The notes: generated by a model not told the origin, from the sequence alone. Counted from the first letter of the stretch, positions 17,333-26,122 are shown. The stretch: 64,000 nt of DNA from Halorubrum sp. F4 (GCF_027257195.1 NZ_JAPDFS010000003.1:175280-239279); one strand, 5' to 3'. A program made the numbers and translations.

Positions 17333-17389
17333 ATGATGGGCGACCCGCTCTCGACCCTCCGCGGCGAGTCACCGGGGGCGACATGGTAG
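17333..17389 (+). CDS. Short upstream ORF overlapping the crtB start (possible leader peptide)
   Basis: Two consecutive ATG codons open an 18-residue frame, MMGDPLSTLRGESPGATW, whose TAG stop lies at 17387-17389, just inside crtB in another frame. The first ATG sits where a leaderless transcript from the TATA box at 17299 would begin. Coupling of this frame to crtB translation is inferred. It is too short for composition to prove coding. Confidence 0.35.
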   Translation: MMGDPLSTLRGESPGATW

Positions 17390-18348
17390 AGAAACGCCAG
17401 GTCGCCCGGGGCAAACGGATCCAGCGTCGCACCGGAAAGACGTTCCACGTCGCCACCCGCCTGCTTCCCGAGGACATCCGTCACCCGACCTACGTGTTGT
17501 ACGGGTTCTTCCGGGTCGCCGACGAGATCGTCGACGCCGAGGAGACCGCCCCGCCCGCCGAGCAGCGCGCGGAACTCGAGCGACTTCGTCGGGCCGCCCT
17601 CGGCGAGGAGTCGACCGACGACCCGGTCCTCGAGGCGTTCTCGACGGTCCGGGCCGAACGCGGCATCGCGGACGCCGACGTGAACGCCTTCATCGACGCG
17701 ATGGAGAGCGATATCGACGCCGACCGATACGAGACGTACGCCGACCTGGAGACGTACATGGACGGCTCGGCGTCCGCGGTCGGGCGGATGATGACCGCGA
17801 TCATGGACCTCGATCGGGAGGCGGAAGCGGCGGCACTACCGCACGCCACCAGGCTCGGCGAGGCGTTTCAGATGACCAACTTCCTGCGGGACGTTCGCGA
17901 GGACGCCATCGAACGCGACCGGGTCTACCTCCCGCTCGAGACGCTTCGGCGACACGGAGTGAGCGAGGAGCAGATCCTGGAGTTGGAGTTCGACGACGGC
18001 GTGGAGGCCGCGATCCGCGAGGAACTCGTCCGGACCGAGCGGCTCTACGAGGAGGGCGTCGCCGGGATCAAGTACCTCCCGCAGGACTGCCAGCTCGCGG
18101 TGTTGCTGGCGGCGGTGTTGTACGCCGACCATCACCGGCTCATCAGGAAGCTCGGGTACGACACCGTCTCGACGACGCCGGAACTCTCGTTCGTCCGGAA
18201 GCTCTCGCTTCTCGTCCGGACCCGCTGGAAGTGGCAGTGGAATCCCGACCCGGAGGCCGTCTTCTACGAGATGACTCACGGCTTCGACCGCGACCGCGGT
18301 CGCCACGGTCACGGCCGCCACGATCACACGGCCGTCCGGACCGACTGA
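17383..18348 (+). CDS. crtB: Phytoene synthase
   Basis: CrtB joins two geranylgeranyl-diphosphates head to head into phytoene, the first step to bacterioruberin and retinal in haloarchaea. The 321-residue protein has both Mg-diphosphate-binding Asp motifs, DEIVD (about residue 47) and RDVREDAIERDRVYLP (about 170). The squalene/phytoene synthase signature YGFFRVADEIVD is also present. The C-terminus is His/Arg rich. The ATG at 17383 matches the usual start (MVEKRQVARGKRIQRRTGKTF). An in-frame alternative at 17278 lies upstream of the TATA box. A small membrane protein gene follows four bases later. Confidence 0.96.
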   Translation: MVEKRQVARGKRIQRRTGKTFHVATRLLPEDIRHPTYVLYGFFRVADEIVDAEETAPPAEQRAELERLRRAALGEESTDDPVLEAFSTVRAERGIADADVNAFIDAMESDIDADRYETYADLETYMDGSASAVGRMMTAIMDLDREAEAAALPHATRLGEAFQMTNFLRDVREDAIERDRVYLPLETLRRHGVSEEQILELEFDDGVEAAIREELVRTERLYEEGVAGIKYLPQDCQLAVLLAAVLYADHHRLIRKLGYDTVSTTPELSFVRKLSLLVRTRWKWQWNPDPEAVFYEMTHGFDRDRGRHGHGRHDHTAVRTD

Positions 18349-18352
18349 GTCG

Positions 18353-18562
18353 ATGCATCGGGCACGATTCGTGCGGCTCGCCGTCCTCGCGTTCGGACTC
18401 GGGATCGCCGCCTTCGTCGTCCGCGGGACGACGCGACTGCTCGCGCCCTACGAGGTCGCCGTCGTGCTCTCCGCGCCGCTGCTTTTCGCCGCCGTCACGC
18501 TCCTCGTCGGCCTCGTGGTGATCGCGACGCTCGACGTGGCCGGGATCCGTCCGGTGGAGTGA
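18353..18562 (+). CDS. Small membrane protein downstream of crtB
   Basis: The 69-residue protein has two hydrophobic spans (about residues 8-24 and 32-60) and ends in DVAGIRPVE. It starts four bases after the crtB stop, so it is probably on the same transcript. No family was recognised. A role in membrane-bound carotenoid synthesis is only suggested by position. Confidence 0.65.
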   Translation: MHRARFVRLAVLAFGLGIAAFVVRGTTRLLAPYEVAVVLSAPLLFAAVTLLVGLVVIATLDVAGIRPVE

Positions 18563-18601
18563 GCCGTCCTCAAGGTCGTTCCCGTCCGGTGGAGCGAGCC
18601 G
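18547..18601. repeat. 20-bp direct repeat, two copies 35 bases apart
   Basis: Bases 18547-18566 and 18582-18601 are 20-base copies with one mismatch (CCGTCCGGTGGAGYGAGCCG). The first copy covers the end and stop of the small membrane gene, and the second is intergenic. Confidence 0.75.
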
Positions 18602-18603
18602 CC

Positions 18604-18620
18604 GATCCGCTTGGCGGATC
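18604..18620. terminator. Short perfect hairpin after the crtB unit
   Basis: GATCCGC and GCGGATC pair around a TTG loop, 42 bases after the stop at 18562. No T-run follows. It may be a terminator or RNA-processing hairpin for the crtB transcript. Confidence 0.35.
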
Positions 18621-18679
18621 CGTTCGACCGGCGCCGTCGGGGAGAAATCCTTATGCGACTCTCGCCACGACGAGGATCC

Positions 18680-18910
18680 ATGACTGGACGGTACGGCGAT
18701 CTGGACTACCCGACGATCACCAAACGGAGCTTCCTGTTCGGGCTCACCCTGTTCCTGATCGGGGCGCTCGGCGAGTTGACCATCCACATGACGGGGGCGC
18801 AGGTTCCCGGCTGGGAGGAGACGCTCCTGGTCGATCTCGAGTTCCTCGGAACCGCGATCGCGCTGCTCTCGCCGTTCGTGTTCGGGATCCTCCTCCCGCT
18901 CACCGAGTAG
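18680..18910 (+). CDS. Conserved haloarchaeal small membrane protein
   Basis: The 76-residue protein begins with the polar block MTGRYGDLDYPTITKRSF, then has two hydrophobic spans (FLFGLTLFLIGALGELTIH and AIALLSPFVFGILLPLTE). The GRYGDLDYPTLTKR start resembles a conserved haloarchaeal family that I believe is DUF7860, of unknown function. A TATA-like ATCCTTATG at 18648-18656 lies about 25-32 bases upstream and favours 18680 over in-frame starts further up. It stands between crtB and hisD with no evident link to either. Confidence 0.7.
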   Translation: MTGRYGDLDYPTITKRSFLFGLTLFLIGALGELTIHMTGAQVPGWEETLLVDLEFLGTAIALLSPFVFGILLPLTE

Positions 18911-18913
18911 GGC

Positions 18914-18956
18914 GGCGGATCGAGAGGATGGACGCCGGCGGATCGAGAGGATGGAC
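18914..18956. repeat. 20-bp direct repeat, two perfect copies, 23-base period
   Basis: Bases 18914-18933 and 18937-18956 are identical (GGCGGATCGAGAGGATGGAC) with three bases between. They fill most of the 92-base gap before hisD. Confidence 0.85.
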
Positions 18957-19002
18957 CGCCGCGAGCCGGAACGCCCTTTTCCCGTCGTCCCGGAGCGAGG
19001 AT

Positions 19003-20280
19003 ATGAACGTACGAGCCGTCGCCGACCTCTCGCCCGCGGAGCGGCGCGCCCTCTTCGAGCGCGACGCGGGGATCGAGGCGGTCCGCGGGGACGTCGAGGG
19101 GATCGTCGATCGGGTGCGCAGGGAAGGGGACGTTGCCGTCCGCGAGTTTGCCGAGGAGTTCGACGGCGTGGCGGTCGGCAACCTCGACATCACCGACGAG
19201 GCCGCCCGCGCGCACGCCGAACTCGAGGACGCCGACGACCCGGTGCTCGAGGCGGTCCGTGAGGCCGCGGACAACGTCCGGGCGTTCCACGAGCGCCAGC
19301 GACCGGAGGACTGGCGGGAGTCGTTCGAGGGGCGCGAGCTTGGCCGCCGCTTCCGGCCGATCGACCGGGCGGGCGTGTACGTCCCCGGCGGCGCGGCGGC
19401 GTACCCCTCCAGCGCGCTGATGGGCGTGATCCCCGCGGTCGTGGCGGGCGTCGACCACGTCTCCGTCGCGACCCCGCCCGCGGACGACCCGAACCCCGTC
19501 ACGCTCGCGGCGATCCACGAGGCGGGCGCCGACGCGGTGTACCAGGTCGGCGGCGCACAGGCGATCGCGGCGCTCGCGTACGGGACGGAGACGGTGACGA
19601 CCGTGGAGAAGGTCGTCGGGCCCGGAAACAAGTGGGTGACCGCGGCGAAGGCGATCGTCCAGGGCGACGTCGAGATCGACTTCCTCGCGGGCCCGAGCGA
19701 GGTACTGGTGCTCGCGGACGGGACCGCCGATCCCGAGTACGTCGCAGCCGAACTGCTCGCGCAGGCCGAACACGACCCGAACGCCTCCGTGGTCGCCGTG
19801 ACGGACGACGCCGACCTCGCGGCCGCGGTCGCGAAAGCGGTCGAGGCGGGCGTCGAGGAGCGCGAGCGCGCGGAGACGATCCGGTCGGCTCTCGAGAGCG
19901 ACGCCTCGGGCGTCCTCCACGCCCGCTCGATGTCGGAGGCCGTGCTCTTCACCGAGGAGTACGCCGCCGAACACCTCTCGATCATGGCCGACGACGACGA
20001 GGCGCTGCTCGACCGGATCTCGAACGCGGGCTCCGTCTTCCTCGGAGCGCACTCGCCGGTCGCCGCGGGCGACTACGCGGCCGGCCCGAACCACGTGCTA
20101 CCGACCAACGGCGGCGCGAAACGGTACGGCGGGCTCTCGGTCGACACGTTCCTCCGGTCGTCGACGGTCCAGCGGCTCGACCGCGACGCCCTCGCCGACC
20201 TCTCGGAGACGATCACGACGCTCGCGGAGGCGGAGGGGTTGGAGGCGCACGCGGAGAGCGTCCGGAAGCGGTTCGAGTGA
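19003..20280 (+). CDS. hisD: Histidinol dehydrogenase
   Basis: HisD catalyses the last two steps of histidine synthesis, oxidising L-histidinol to L-histidine with two NAD+ and a zinc ion. The 425-residue protein has GVYVPGGAAAYPSSALM, VGGAQAIAALAYGTETV, VVGPGNKWVTAAK, DFLAGPSEVLVLAD, and AQAEHDPNA, which carries a zinc ligand. AAEHLSIM supplies the catalytic Glu-His pair, and GPNHVLPTNG is near the C-terminus. All family blocks are present. No other his genes are in the window, which is usual in haloarchaea, where his genes are scattered. Confidence 0.97.
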   Translation: MNVRAVADLSPAERRALFERDAGIEAVRGDVEGIVDRVRREGDVAVREFAEEFDGVAVGNLDITDEAARAHAELEDADDPVLEAVREAADNVRAFHERQRPEDWRESFEGRELGRRFRPIDRAGVYVPGGAAAYPSSALMGVIPAVVAGVDHVSVATPPADDPNPVTLAAIHEAGADAVYQVGGAQAIAALAYGTETVTTVEKVVGPGNKWVTAAKAIVQGDVEIDFLAGPSEVLVLADGTADPEYVAAELLAQAEHDPNASVVAVTDDADLAAAVAKAVEAGVEERERAETIRSALESDASGVLHARSMSEAVLFTEEYAAEHLSIMADDDEALLDRISNAGSVFLGAHSPVAAGDYAAGPNHVLPTNGGAKRYGGLSVDTFLRSSTVQRLDRDALADLSETITTLAEAEGLEAHAESVRKRFE

Positions 20281-20337
20281 GCGTACGACGCGGGTTCCGG
20301 CAGCAACGGTTATCCCGCACAGCGGCGTGAGGACCTC

Positions 20338-21525
20338 ATGGTACCGTCGCTCGCCGTGCTGTTCGAGGGCCTCACCGCCGCCGAGGCGACGGCCGCGGTC
20401 CTGTTGATCTCCGTCGTCGCCGCGGTGGGAATGGAGTTCGTCGTCCTCCGGCTCGCCCGCCGGTACGTCTCGAACACGGACACCGCCTACGACGACATCG
20501 TCATCGCCTCGCTGCGGGCGCCGCTCGTCGTCACCGCCGCGCTCGTCGGGGTGTACGTACTCACGCAGATCCCGGCGGTGCGGTCGTCGGTCCTCGCGGA
20601 CCCGCAGCTGCTCGACGACGCCTTCGGGCGGCCGGCGCTGTCGGTCATCGTTCTCGTCTGGGCGTACGCCGCCAACACGGTCGTGAACCGACTCGTCGCC
20701 GCCGTCAACGCCGAGGGAAGCCGATTCGACTTCGCGCCCGTCTTCTCGAACGTCTGGACGCTCGCGGTCCTCGTCGGGGGCGCCGGGACGCTGCTGTGGC
20801 TGTGGGGCATCGAGATCACGCCGCTTCTCGGCGCGGCCGGCGTCGCCGGCATCGCGGTCGGCTTCGCCGCGAAGGACACGGTCGCGAACTTCTTCGGCGG
20901 GATCGCGCTCTACTTCGACGACACCTACAAGATCGGCGACTACGTCGTCCTCGACGACGGCACGGCGGGGTCCGTGATCAAGGTCGGCGTGCGCTCGACG
21001 ACGCTTCTCACCCGCGACGAGGTGATGGTCACCGTTCCGAACGCCGTGCTCAACGCGTCGAAGGTGACGAACGAGTCCGCTCCGGGGCGTCGCCGCCGAG
21101 TCCGGATCCCGATCGGCGTCGCGTACGGCACCGACGTCGACGCCTTCGAGGAGCTCGCGATCGAGGTCGCGCTCGCCGAGTCGCTGGTCCTCGACTCGCC
21201 GAAGCCTCGAGCCCGGCTCCGTTCGTTCGGCGACTCGGCGCTCCAGTACGAGATCCTCTGTTGGGTGAACGGGCCGACGCGCCGCCGCCGCGCACAACAC
21301 GAGCTCAACCGCGCGCTGTACAAGGCCCTCGGAGAGGCCGGCATCGAGATCCCGTACCCGAAACGCGACGTGACCGTCTCGGGCGCGTTCGACACCGAAA
21401 CCACACCCTCGACCGATCCCGCCGATTCCGAGGTCGCCGGGGGAGCTTCGGTCGTTGCGGACGGTCGGTCGTCGGCCGTCGACGCGGCCCGTCGCGACGG
21501 GGCTGAGGCGGACGAGCGGCGCTGA
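20338..21525 (+). CDS. mscS: MscS-family mechanosensitive ion channel
   Basis: MscS channels open on membrane tension and release solutes during hypo-osmotic shock. The 395-residue protein has four membrane spans. The last is the pore helix GVAGIAVGFAAKDTVANFFGG (about residues 168-188), followed by the beta domain (YKIGDYVVLDDGTAGSVIKVGVRSTTLLTRDEVMVTVPNAVL) and the alpha/beta cytoplasmic domain. The C-terminal 45 residues are a disordered Ser/Asp-rich tail. It stands alone between hisD and the phn operon. The extra first span makes it longer than E. coli MscS (286 residues). Confidence 0.93.
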   Translation: MVPSLAVLFEGLTAAEATAAVLLISVVAAVGMEFVVLRLARRYVSNTDTAYDDIVIASLRAPLVVTAALVGVYVLTQIPAVRSSVLADPQLLDDAFGRPALSVIVLVWAYAANTVVNRLVAAVNAEGSRFDFAPVFSNVWTLAVLVGGAGTLLWLWGIEITPLLGAAGVAGIAVGFAAKDTVANFFGGIALYFDDTYKIGDYVVLDDGTAGSVIKVGVRSTTLLTRDEVMVTVPNAVLNASKVTNESAPGRRRRVRIPIGVAYGTDVDAFEELAIEVALAESLVLDSPKPRARLRSFGDSALQYEILCWVNGPTRRRRAQHELNRALYKALGEAGIEIPYPKRDVTVSGAFDTETTPSTDPADSEVAGGASVVADGRSSAVDAARRDGAEADERR

Positions 21526-21541
21526 ACGCGGCGGCTCCGGA

Positions 21542-21555
21542 GCGATATATAGCGC
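21542..21555 (+). promoter_or_regulatory. Strong TATA box upstream of the phn operon
   Basis: GCGATATATAGCGC is a TATA box in a near-palindrome, the only long AT run in this gap. It lies about 135 bases before phnD, so it would give a leader that includes the dyad and direct repeats at 21569-21612. A weaker TTCTTAC near 21654 could give a leaderless start. Confidence 0.55.
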
Positions 21556-21568
21556 TCGACACGGAACG

Positions 21569-21612
21569 GATCGCTCGGGAGTGCCCGAAGCCGATCCCGA
21601 TCGCTCGGGATC
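21569..21612. promoter_or_regulatory. Direct repeat and dyad symmetry before phnD (candidate operator)
   Basis: The 12-mer GATCGCTCGGGA occurs at 21569-21580 and 21599-21610, 30 bases apart. Bases 21593-21600 and 21605-21612 (GATCCCGA / TCGGGATC) form a perfect 8-base inverted repeat around a TCGC centre. The spacing of three helical turns fits a protein-binding site. A terminator hairpin for mscS is the alternative. Confidence 0.45.
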
Positions 21613-21687
21613 CATCCGGACCGATCGGAGACGACCGTACCCCTCATAGAAGCCTTCTTACGCCGGAGAACGGCAGTTTCGCCCGTA

Positions 21688-22920
21688 ATGGTGAACGACA
21701 CCGGTGGACCGATGGAGACGCACTCGAGACGCAAATTCATCCTGACCGGCGGGGCGATCGGGATGGCCGGACTGGCGGGCTGTTCCGGCGGGAGCGGCGA
21801 GAGCGGTGACGGGAGCGAGGAGGCCGGCGCAGGTCTCGACGGGAGCGGCGACGACGGCAGCGGAAACGGAGACGGCGGCAGCGGCGGCGAGCCGGACGAT
21901 CCGATGCTTGCGGACGACTCGACGTTCGAATACTCGGACCCGAACTGGGAGGAGAACAACTACCTGCTGACGGCCGTCGCGGAGAACGACTACTTCCAGG
22001 GAAGCAAGACGGACCTGGAGAACATGCAGAACCGGGACATCGGCGAGATAGCCCACGGCGAGCCGCCGCAGGAGCTCCCCGACGACGAGAGCGAGTGGGT
22101 CGACCCCGATCCGCTCATCTACGTTGACAAGCCCGGCGAGTCCGGAGAGGCGCAGTTCGAGGAGAACATCCAGCCGCTTTTAGACCGGCTCGAGGAAACG
22201 ACCGGCCGGTCGGTCGAGTGGCAACCCGTCGACTCGAACGCGGCGACCGTCGAGTCGTTCCGGGCGGGGCGCGGACACCTGGGCGACATCTCGACCGGGA
22301 CGTCGGCGTTCGGGGTCAACCTCGGCGGCGTGGTGCCGTTCGCGGATCCGATCAGTCCCTCGGGTCAGTTCGGCTACCGGCTGCTGGCGATCACCCGCGC
22401 CGACGAGGACGACATCCGATCGGTCGAGGACTTCGCGCGCGACGACGTCAGCGTCGCGCACTCCGAGCCGGCATCGAACTCCGGGCACCAGGCGCCGTCG
22501 GCGCTGTTCGACCAGTACTTCGACGTGACGCCCGATGAGGACTACGAGGTCAACTTCTCGGGCGGCCACGATCAGACCGGGCGCGGAATCGCCGTCGGCG
22601 ACTACGACGCCGGCCCGATCTGTAGCACGTGTCTGGAGGACCTCATCGAGTCGACCGACGACATGAGCTACGACGATTTCAAGGTGGTCTGGGGCAGCAA
22701 CCCGTTCCCGCCGGGTCCGCTCGTCCACCGCTACGACCTCCATCCGGACATCGTGGAGGGGATCAAGGAGGCGACCATCGGGACCGACTGGACGGGGACC
22801 GACTACGCGGAGAACACCGGTGAAGCCGAATACATCCCGATCGACTTCGAAAGGGTGTTCCACGACATCCTGGTCATCCAGCGGTACAACGGCGTCGAGT
22901 ACGAGAGCGGGAACCTGTAA
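21688..22920 (+). CDS. phnD: Phosphonate/phosphate-type ABC transporter substrate-binding lipoprotein
   Basis: The 410-residue PhnD-family protein binds phosphonate, phosphite or phosphate outside the membrane and hands it to the PhnE channel. A twin-arginine signal (SRRKFILTGGAIGMAGLAGC) ends in a lipobox cysteine at about residue 32. A Gly/Ser/Asp-rich linker follows, typical of haloarchaeal lipoproteins. The binding domain contains SGEAQFEENIQPLLDRLEE, VESFRAGRGHLGDISTGTSAFG and HSEPASNSGHQAPSALF. It is the first gene of phnD-phnC-phnE-phnE, three bases before phnC. A second in-frame ATG at 21712 could be the real start. Which phosphorus compound it binds cannot be read from the sequence. 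Confidence 0.9.
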   Translation: MVNDTGGPMETHSRRKFILTGGAIGMAGLAGCSGGSGESGDGSEEAGAGLDGSGDDGSGNGDGGSGGEPDDPMLADDSTFEYSDPNWEENNYLLTAVAENDYFQGSKTDLENMQNRDIGEIAHGEPPQELPDDESEWVDPDPLIYVDKPGESGEAQFEENIQPLLDRLEETTGRSVEWQPVDSNAATVESFRAGRGHLGDISTGTSAFGVNLGGVVPFADPISPSGQFGYRLLAITRADEDDIRSVEDFARDDVSVAHSEPASNSGHQAPSALFDQYFDVTPDEDYEVNFSGGHDQTGRGIAVGDYDAGPICSTCLEDLIESTDDMSYDDFKVVWGSNPFPPGPLVHRYDLHPDIVEGIKEATIGTDWTGTDYAENTGEAEYIPIDFERVFHDILVIQRYNGVEYESGNL

Positions 22921-22923
22921 CCG

Positions 22924-23760
22924 ATGCTCGAAACGGAGAACCTCGGGAAGACGTACCCGACCGGCGACGAGGCGCTCCGCGACGTCTCGGTCAGGATCGG
23001 CGGCCGCGAGGTCGTCGCGATGATCGGGCCGAGCGGGGCGGGAAAGAGCACGTTCGTCAGGTGTATCAACCGGCTGGTCGAGCCGACGACGGGGCGCGTC
23101 CGCCTCGACGACCGCGAACTGACGGGGCTCGGCGAGGACGAGCTCCGGAACGCCCGGCGGGACGTCGGCATGGTGTTCCAAGAGTACAACCTCGTCGAGC
23201 GGCTCACCGTGATGGAGAACGTCCTCTCGGGCCGGCTCGGCTACGTCTCGAACTGGGCCGCGCTGCGACGAGACTTCCCGCCCGAGGACGTGGAGCGCGC
23301 CTACGAACTGCTGGAGCTGGTCGGCCTCGACGACATGGAGAACAAGCGGGTCGACGAGCTCTCCGGCGGCCAGCGCCAGCGGGTCGGCATCGCCCGCGCG
23401 GTCGTCCAGGAGCCGAAGATCGTCCTCGCCGACGAGCCGACCTCGAGTCTGGACCCCGAGACGTCGCGGGACGTGATGGAGCTGTTGACCGACATCGCCG
23501 TCGACCGAAACGTTCCGGTGGTGATCAACATCCACGAGGTCGACCTGGCCGAGCGATACGCCGATCGAATCTTAGGACTCCACGACGGCGAGCTCGTCTT
23601 CGACGGACCGGCGGCAGACCTCACCGAGGAGTCGAAGGGCGTCATCTATCGGGGCGAGGAACCGCCCGAGGCGACGACTAGGATCGGAACGAGCGAGCCG
23701 ACCGACGCCGAGGCGACGGGTCGACGCGCCGAGCCGGAGCCGCTGTCGGCGGAGGACTGA
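22924..23760 (+). CDS. phnC: Phosphonate/phosphate-type ABC transporter ATP-binding protein
   Basis: The 278-residue ATPase drives the transporter. It has Walker [10 protein letters not shown] (about 37-45), Q-loop [17 protein letters not shown], signature LSGGQRQR, Walker [13 protein letters not shown] and the H-loop His in NIHEVDL. The [17 protein letters not shown] and GYVSNW segments are typical of PhnC. The C-terminal 30 residues are a polar tail. It begins three bases after phnD and ends three bases before the first permease gene, so the operon is tightly packed. Confidence 0.95.
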   Translation: MLETENLGKTYPTGDEALRDVSVRIGGREVVAMIGPSGAGKSTFVRCINRLVEPTTGRVRLDDRELTGLGEDELRNARRDVGMVFQEYNLVERLTVMENVLSGRLGYVSNWAALRRDFPPEDVERAYELLELVGLDDMENKRVDELSGGQRQRVGIARAVVQEPKIVLADEPTSSLDPETSRDVMELLTDIAVDRNVPVVINIHEVDLAERYADRILGLHDGELVFDGPAADLTEESKGVIYRGEEPPEATTRIGTSEPTDAEATGRRAEPEPLSAED

Positions 23761-23763
23761 CCG

Positions 23764-24582
23764 ATGGCGACCGGATCGGGCACGTCGACCGACCGACGGA
23801 CGTGGCGACGGCCGACGGCGTTCCGAAACCGCTACACGAAGTGGGCGGTGTACGGGGCCGTTCTCGCGCTCGTCGTCTGGTCGGTGGCGAGCCTCCGGAT
23901 CACTCCGGGGCGGTTCCTCTCGGGCCTCGGCTACGGCTACGATCTGATCGACTCGATGCTGCCGCCCGAAACCGGCAGCGAGAACGTCGCCAGGCTGGTC
24001 GATCGCATGATCGAGACGATCGCGATGGCGATGATCGCGACCGTGTCCGGGATCGCCCTCAGTCTACCGGTGGCGCTCGGGGCGGCGGAGAACCTCTCGC
24101 CGCGGCCGACGTACTACCTCTCCCGCGGGATCATCAGCGTCTCGCGGGCGATAGACGGGTTGATCGTCGCGATCATCGCCGTCATCGCGCTCGGGTTCGG
24201 CCCGCTCGCGGGGATCGTCGCGATCAGCTTCAAGACGATCGGGTTCTTCTCGAAGCTGTTCGCCGAGGACTTGGAGGACGTCGACATGGGTGGCGTCGAG
24301 GCGATCGAGGCGACGGGAGCCTCCCGGTTCCAGCGGCTCGTCTACGGGGTCGTCCCGCAGGTCGTCCCGCGGTTCGCCGGGCTGGCGGTGTACCGCTGGG
24401 ACATCAACATCCGGTCGTCGACGATCGTCGGGATCGTGGGTGCCGGCGGGCTCGGCGTGCTCCTCCAGCGGTCGTACTCCCGGTACGAGTACGACTACGT
24501 GGCCTCGATCCTGATGGCCATCATCGCGGTCGTCCTCGTCGCGGAGGTCGTCAGCGCGGTCGTCCGACGGAGGGTCCAGTGA
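23764..24582 (+). CDS. phnE1: Phosphonate/phosphate-type ABC transporter permease 1
   Basis: The 272-residue PhnE-type permease has about six membrane spans. Its binding-protein-dependent transport signature is EAIEATGASRFQRLVYGVVPQVVP, where the EAA loop meets PhnC. The N-terminal 25 residues are polar. Its TGA overlaps the ATG of the second permease by one base (TGATG), which couples their translation. The two permeases are paralogues and probably form a heterodimer in the membrane. Confidence 0.94.
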   Translation: MATGSGTSTDRRTWRRPTAFRNRYTKWAVYGAVLALVVWSVASLRITPGRFLSGLGYGYDLIDSMLPPETGSENVARLVDRMIETIAMAMIATVSGIALSLPVALGAAENLSPRPTYYLSRGIISVSRAIDGLIVAIIAVIALGFGPLAGIVAISFKTIGFFSKLFAEDLEDVDMGGVEAIEATGASRFQRLVYGVVPQVVPRFAGLAVYRWDINIRSSTIVGIVGAGGLGVLLQRSYSRYEYDYVASILMAIIAVVLVAEVVSAVVRRRVQ

Positions 24583-25376
24583 TGGCGGGGACCACGCGCG
24601 ACTGGACCCGATTCGACACGAGAGAGCGGCTCTTCCGGATCGGCTCCGTCGTCGTCGCCGCCGCGGTCGTGATCGGATCGTGGGAGTGGCTCGACATGAG
24701 CCTCCGATACGTGAGCTCCGCGCCGCTCCAGGTCGGCGACCTGCTCGGACGGATGTACCCGCCCGACTGGGGATACCTCCCGAACGCCGTCGGCCCGCTG
24801 GCGGAGACGATACAGATCGCCGTGGTGGGGACGATCGGCGCGGTCCTGATGGCCGCACCCGTCGCCTACATCAGTGCCGAGAACACGACGCCCAACCGGG
24901 CGACGTACGCGCTCGGCAAGCTCATCGTCACCGTCTCGCGGTCGGTCCACACGATCGTCTGGGCGCTGCTTTTCGTCGTGATGTTCGGCCCCGGCGCGCT
25001 CGCCGGGACGGTCGCGACCGCGGTCAGGTCGATCGGGTTCCTGGCGAAGCTCCTGGGCGAGGAGATCGAGGAGATCGACTTCGGACAGGTCGAGGGCGTC
25101 CGCGCGACGGGCGCGGGCCCATTCAAACTCCTCGTCTACGGGATCGTCCCACAGATCAAGCCCGCCTTAGTCGGCGTGTCGGTGTACCGTTGGGACATCA
25201 ACGTGCGCGCGGCCACGATCCTCGGGTTCGTCGGAGCGGGCGGGATCGGCGTCCAGCTGTTCGAGGCGATCGACTCGTTCGCCTGGCGGACGGTGTCGGC
25301 GCTGCTCTTCGCCATCCTCGCGGTCGTGCTCGTGAGCGAGGGGATCTCCGCGTACGCGAGGAGGAAGGTCCGCTGA
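24582..25376 (+). CDS. phnE2: Phosphonate/phosphate-type ABC transporter permease 2
   Basis: The 264-residue paralogue of the preceding gene has the EAA-loop signature EGVRATGAGPFKLLVYGIVPQIKP and the conserved VYRWDINVRAATILGFVGAGGIG near the C-terminus. It has about six membrane spans. It overlaps the upstream permease by one base. The HAD hydrolase gene starts 38 bases downstream and is probably on the same transcript. Confidence 0.94.
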   Translation: MAGTTRDWTRFDTRERLFRIGSVVVAAAVVIGSWEWLDMSLRYVSSAPLQVGDLLGRMYPPDWGYLPNAVGPLAETIQIAVVGTIGAVLMAAPVAYISAENTTPNRATYALGKLIVTVSRSVHTIVWALLFVVMFGPGALAGTVATAVRSIGFLAKLLGEEIEEIDFGQVEGVRATGAGPFKLLVYGIVPQIKPALVGVSVYRWDINVRAATILGFVGAGGIGVQLFEAIDSFAWRTVSALLFAILAVVLVSEGISAYARRKVR

Positions 25377-25414
25377 GCGGTTCGAATCGAGGTCCGAGAG
25401 GAGACACACTACAC

Positions 25415-26122
25415 ATGACGACGACACACGACCCGAACCGGCGAACCGACCGAACGATCGACGAGGTCGTCCTCTTCGACATGGACGGCGTCGTTCTCGA
25501 GGGGTGGGGAACGGACGGGACCGTCCATCGGCGAGCCCTCGACGACGTGCTCGCCGACCGCGGAATGACGGTCGCCGACGACCTCCGGCGACCGCTGGAG
25601 ACGTACGAGTACGACGAGGACTTCCGGGCCGCCTGTGCGGAGCTCGGCGTCGACCCGGCAGCGTTCTTCCGGGCGCGGGAGGAGCGCAGCGCGAAACGAA
25701 CCGTCTCGCGGCTGTCTGCAGGGATCCGGACGCTGTGTCCCGACGTCGACGCCCTGGAGACGCTCGCCGAGCACGCGACGCTCGGGCTGGTGAGCAACAA
25801 CTACGACCCGACCGTGGAGTTCGTCGTCGACCACTTCCGATTGACCCAGTTCGGGTACGTCCGCGGGCGCGATCTCGGCCCGGACGGCTTCGAGCGCCGG
25901 AAACCGGACCCGTACTACCTGAACGAGGCGCTCGAGGAGCTCGACGCGTCCGGCGGGATCTACGTGGGCGATCGCGCGACCGACGTGATCGCCGCCGAGC
26001 GGGCGGGCCTCGAGGGCGTCTTCCTCAGACGCGAGCACAACGCGTCACTGGAACTCGACGTCGAACCGGCCGTCGAGATCGGGAGTCTCCACGAGCTGCT
26101 CCCGCTCGTCGCCGATCGATGA
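25415..26122 (+). CDS. HAD-family hydrolase linked to the phn transporter
   Basis: The 235-residue phosphatase-like protein has motif I LFDMDGVV (Asp nucleophile, about residues 19-26), motif II LVSNNYD, the motif III lysine in RRKPDPYY, and motif IV YVGDRATD. The helical cap carries the segment ETYEYDEDFRAACAEL. It lies 38 bases after the second permease, so it may free phosphate from an imported compound. The phosphonatase signature lysine in the cap is not obvious, so it is more likely a phosphate-ester hydrolase than a C-P hydrolase. Substrate unknown. Confidence 0.85.
   Translation: MTTTHDPNRRTDRTIDEVVLFDMDGVVLEGWGTDGTVHRRALDDVLADRGMTVADDLRRPLETYEYDEDFRAACAELGVDPAAFFRAREERSAKRTVSRLSAGIRTLCPDVDALETLAEHATLGLVSNNYDPTVEFVVDHFRLTQFGYVRGRDLGPDGFERRKPDPYYLNEALEELDASGGIYVGDRATDVIAAERAGLEGVFLRREHNASLELDVEPAVEIGSLHELLPLVADR

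Noticed and set aside
25379..25400. GGTTCGAATC stretch as a tRNA T-loop
   Set aside because: The flanks are protein-coding ends, and no cloverleaf fits. No tRNA gene was found anywhere in the window.
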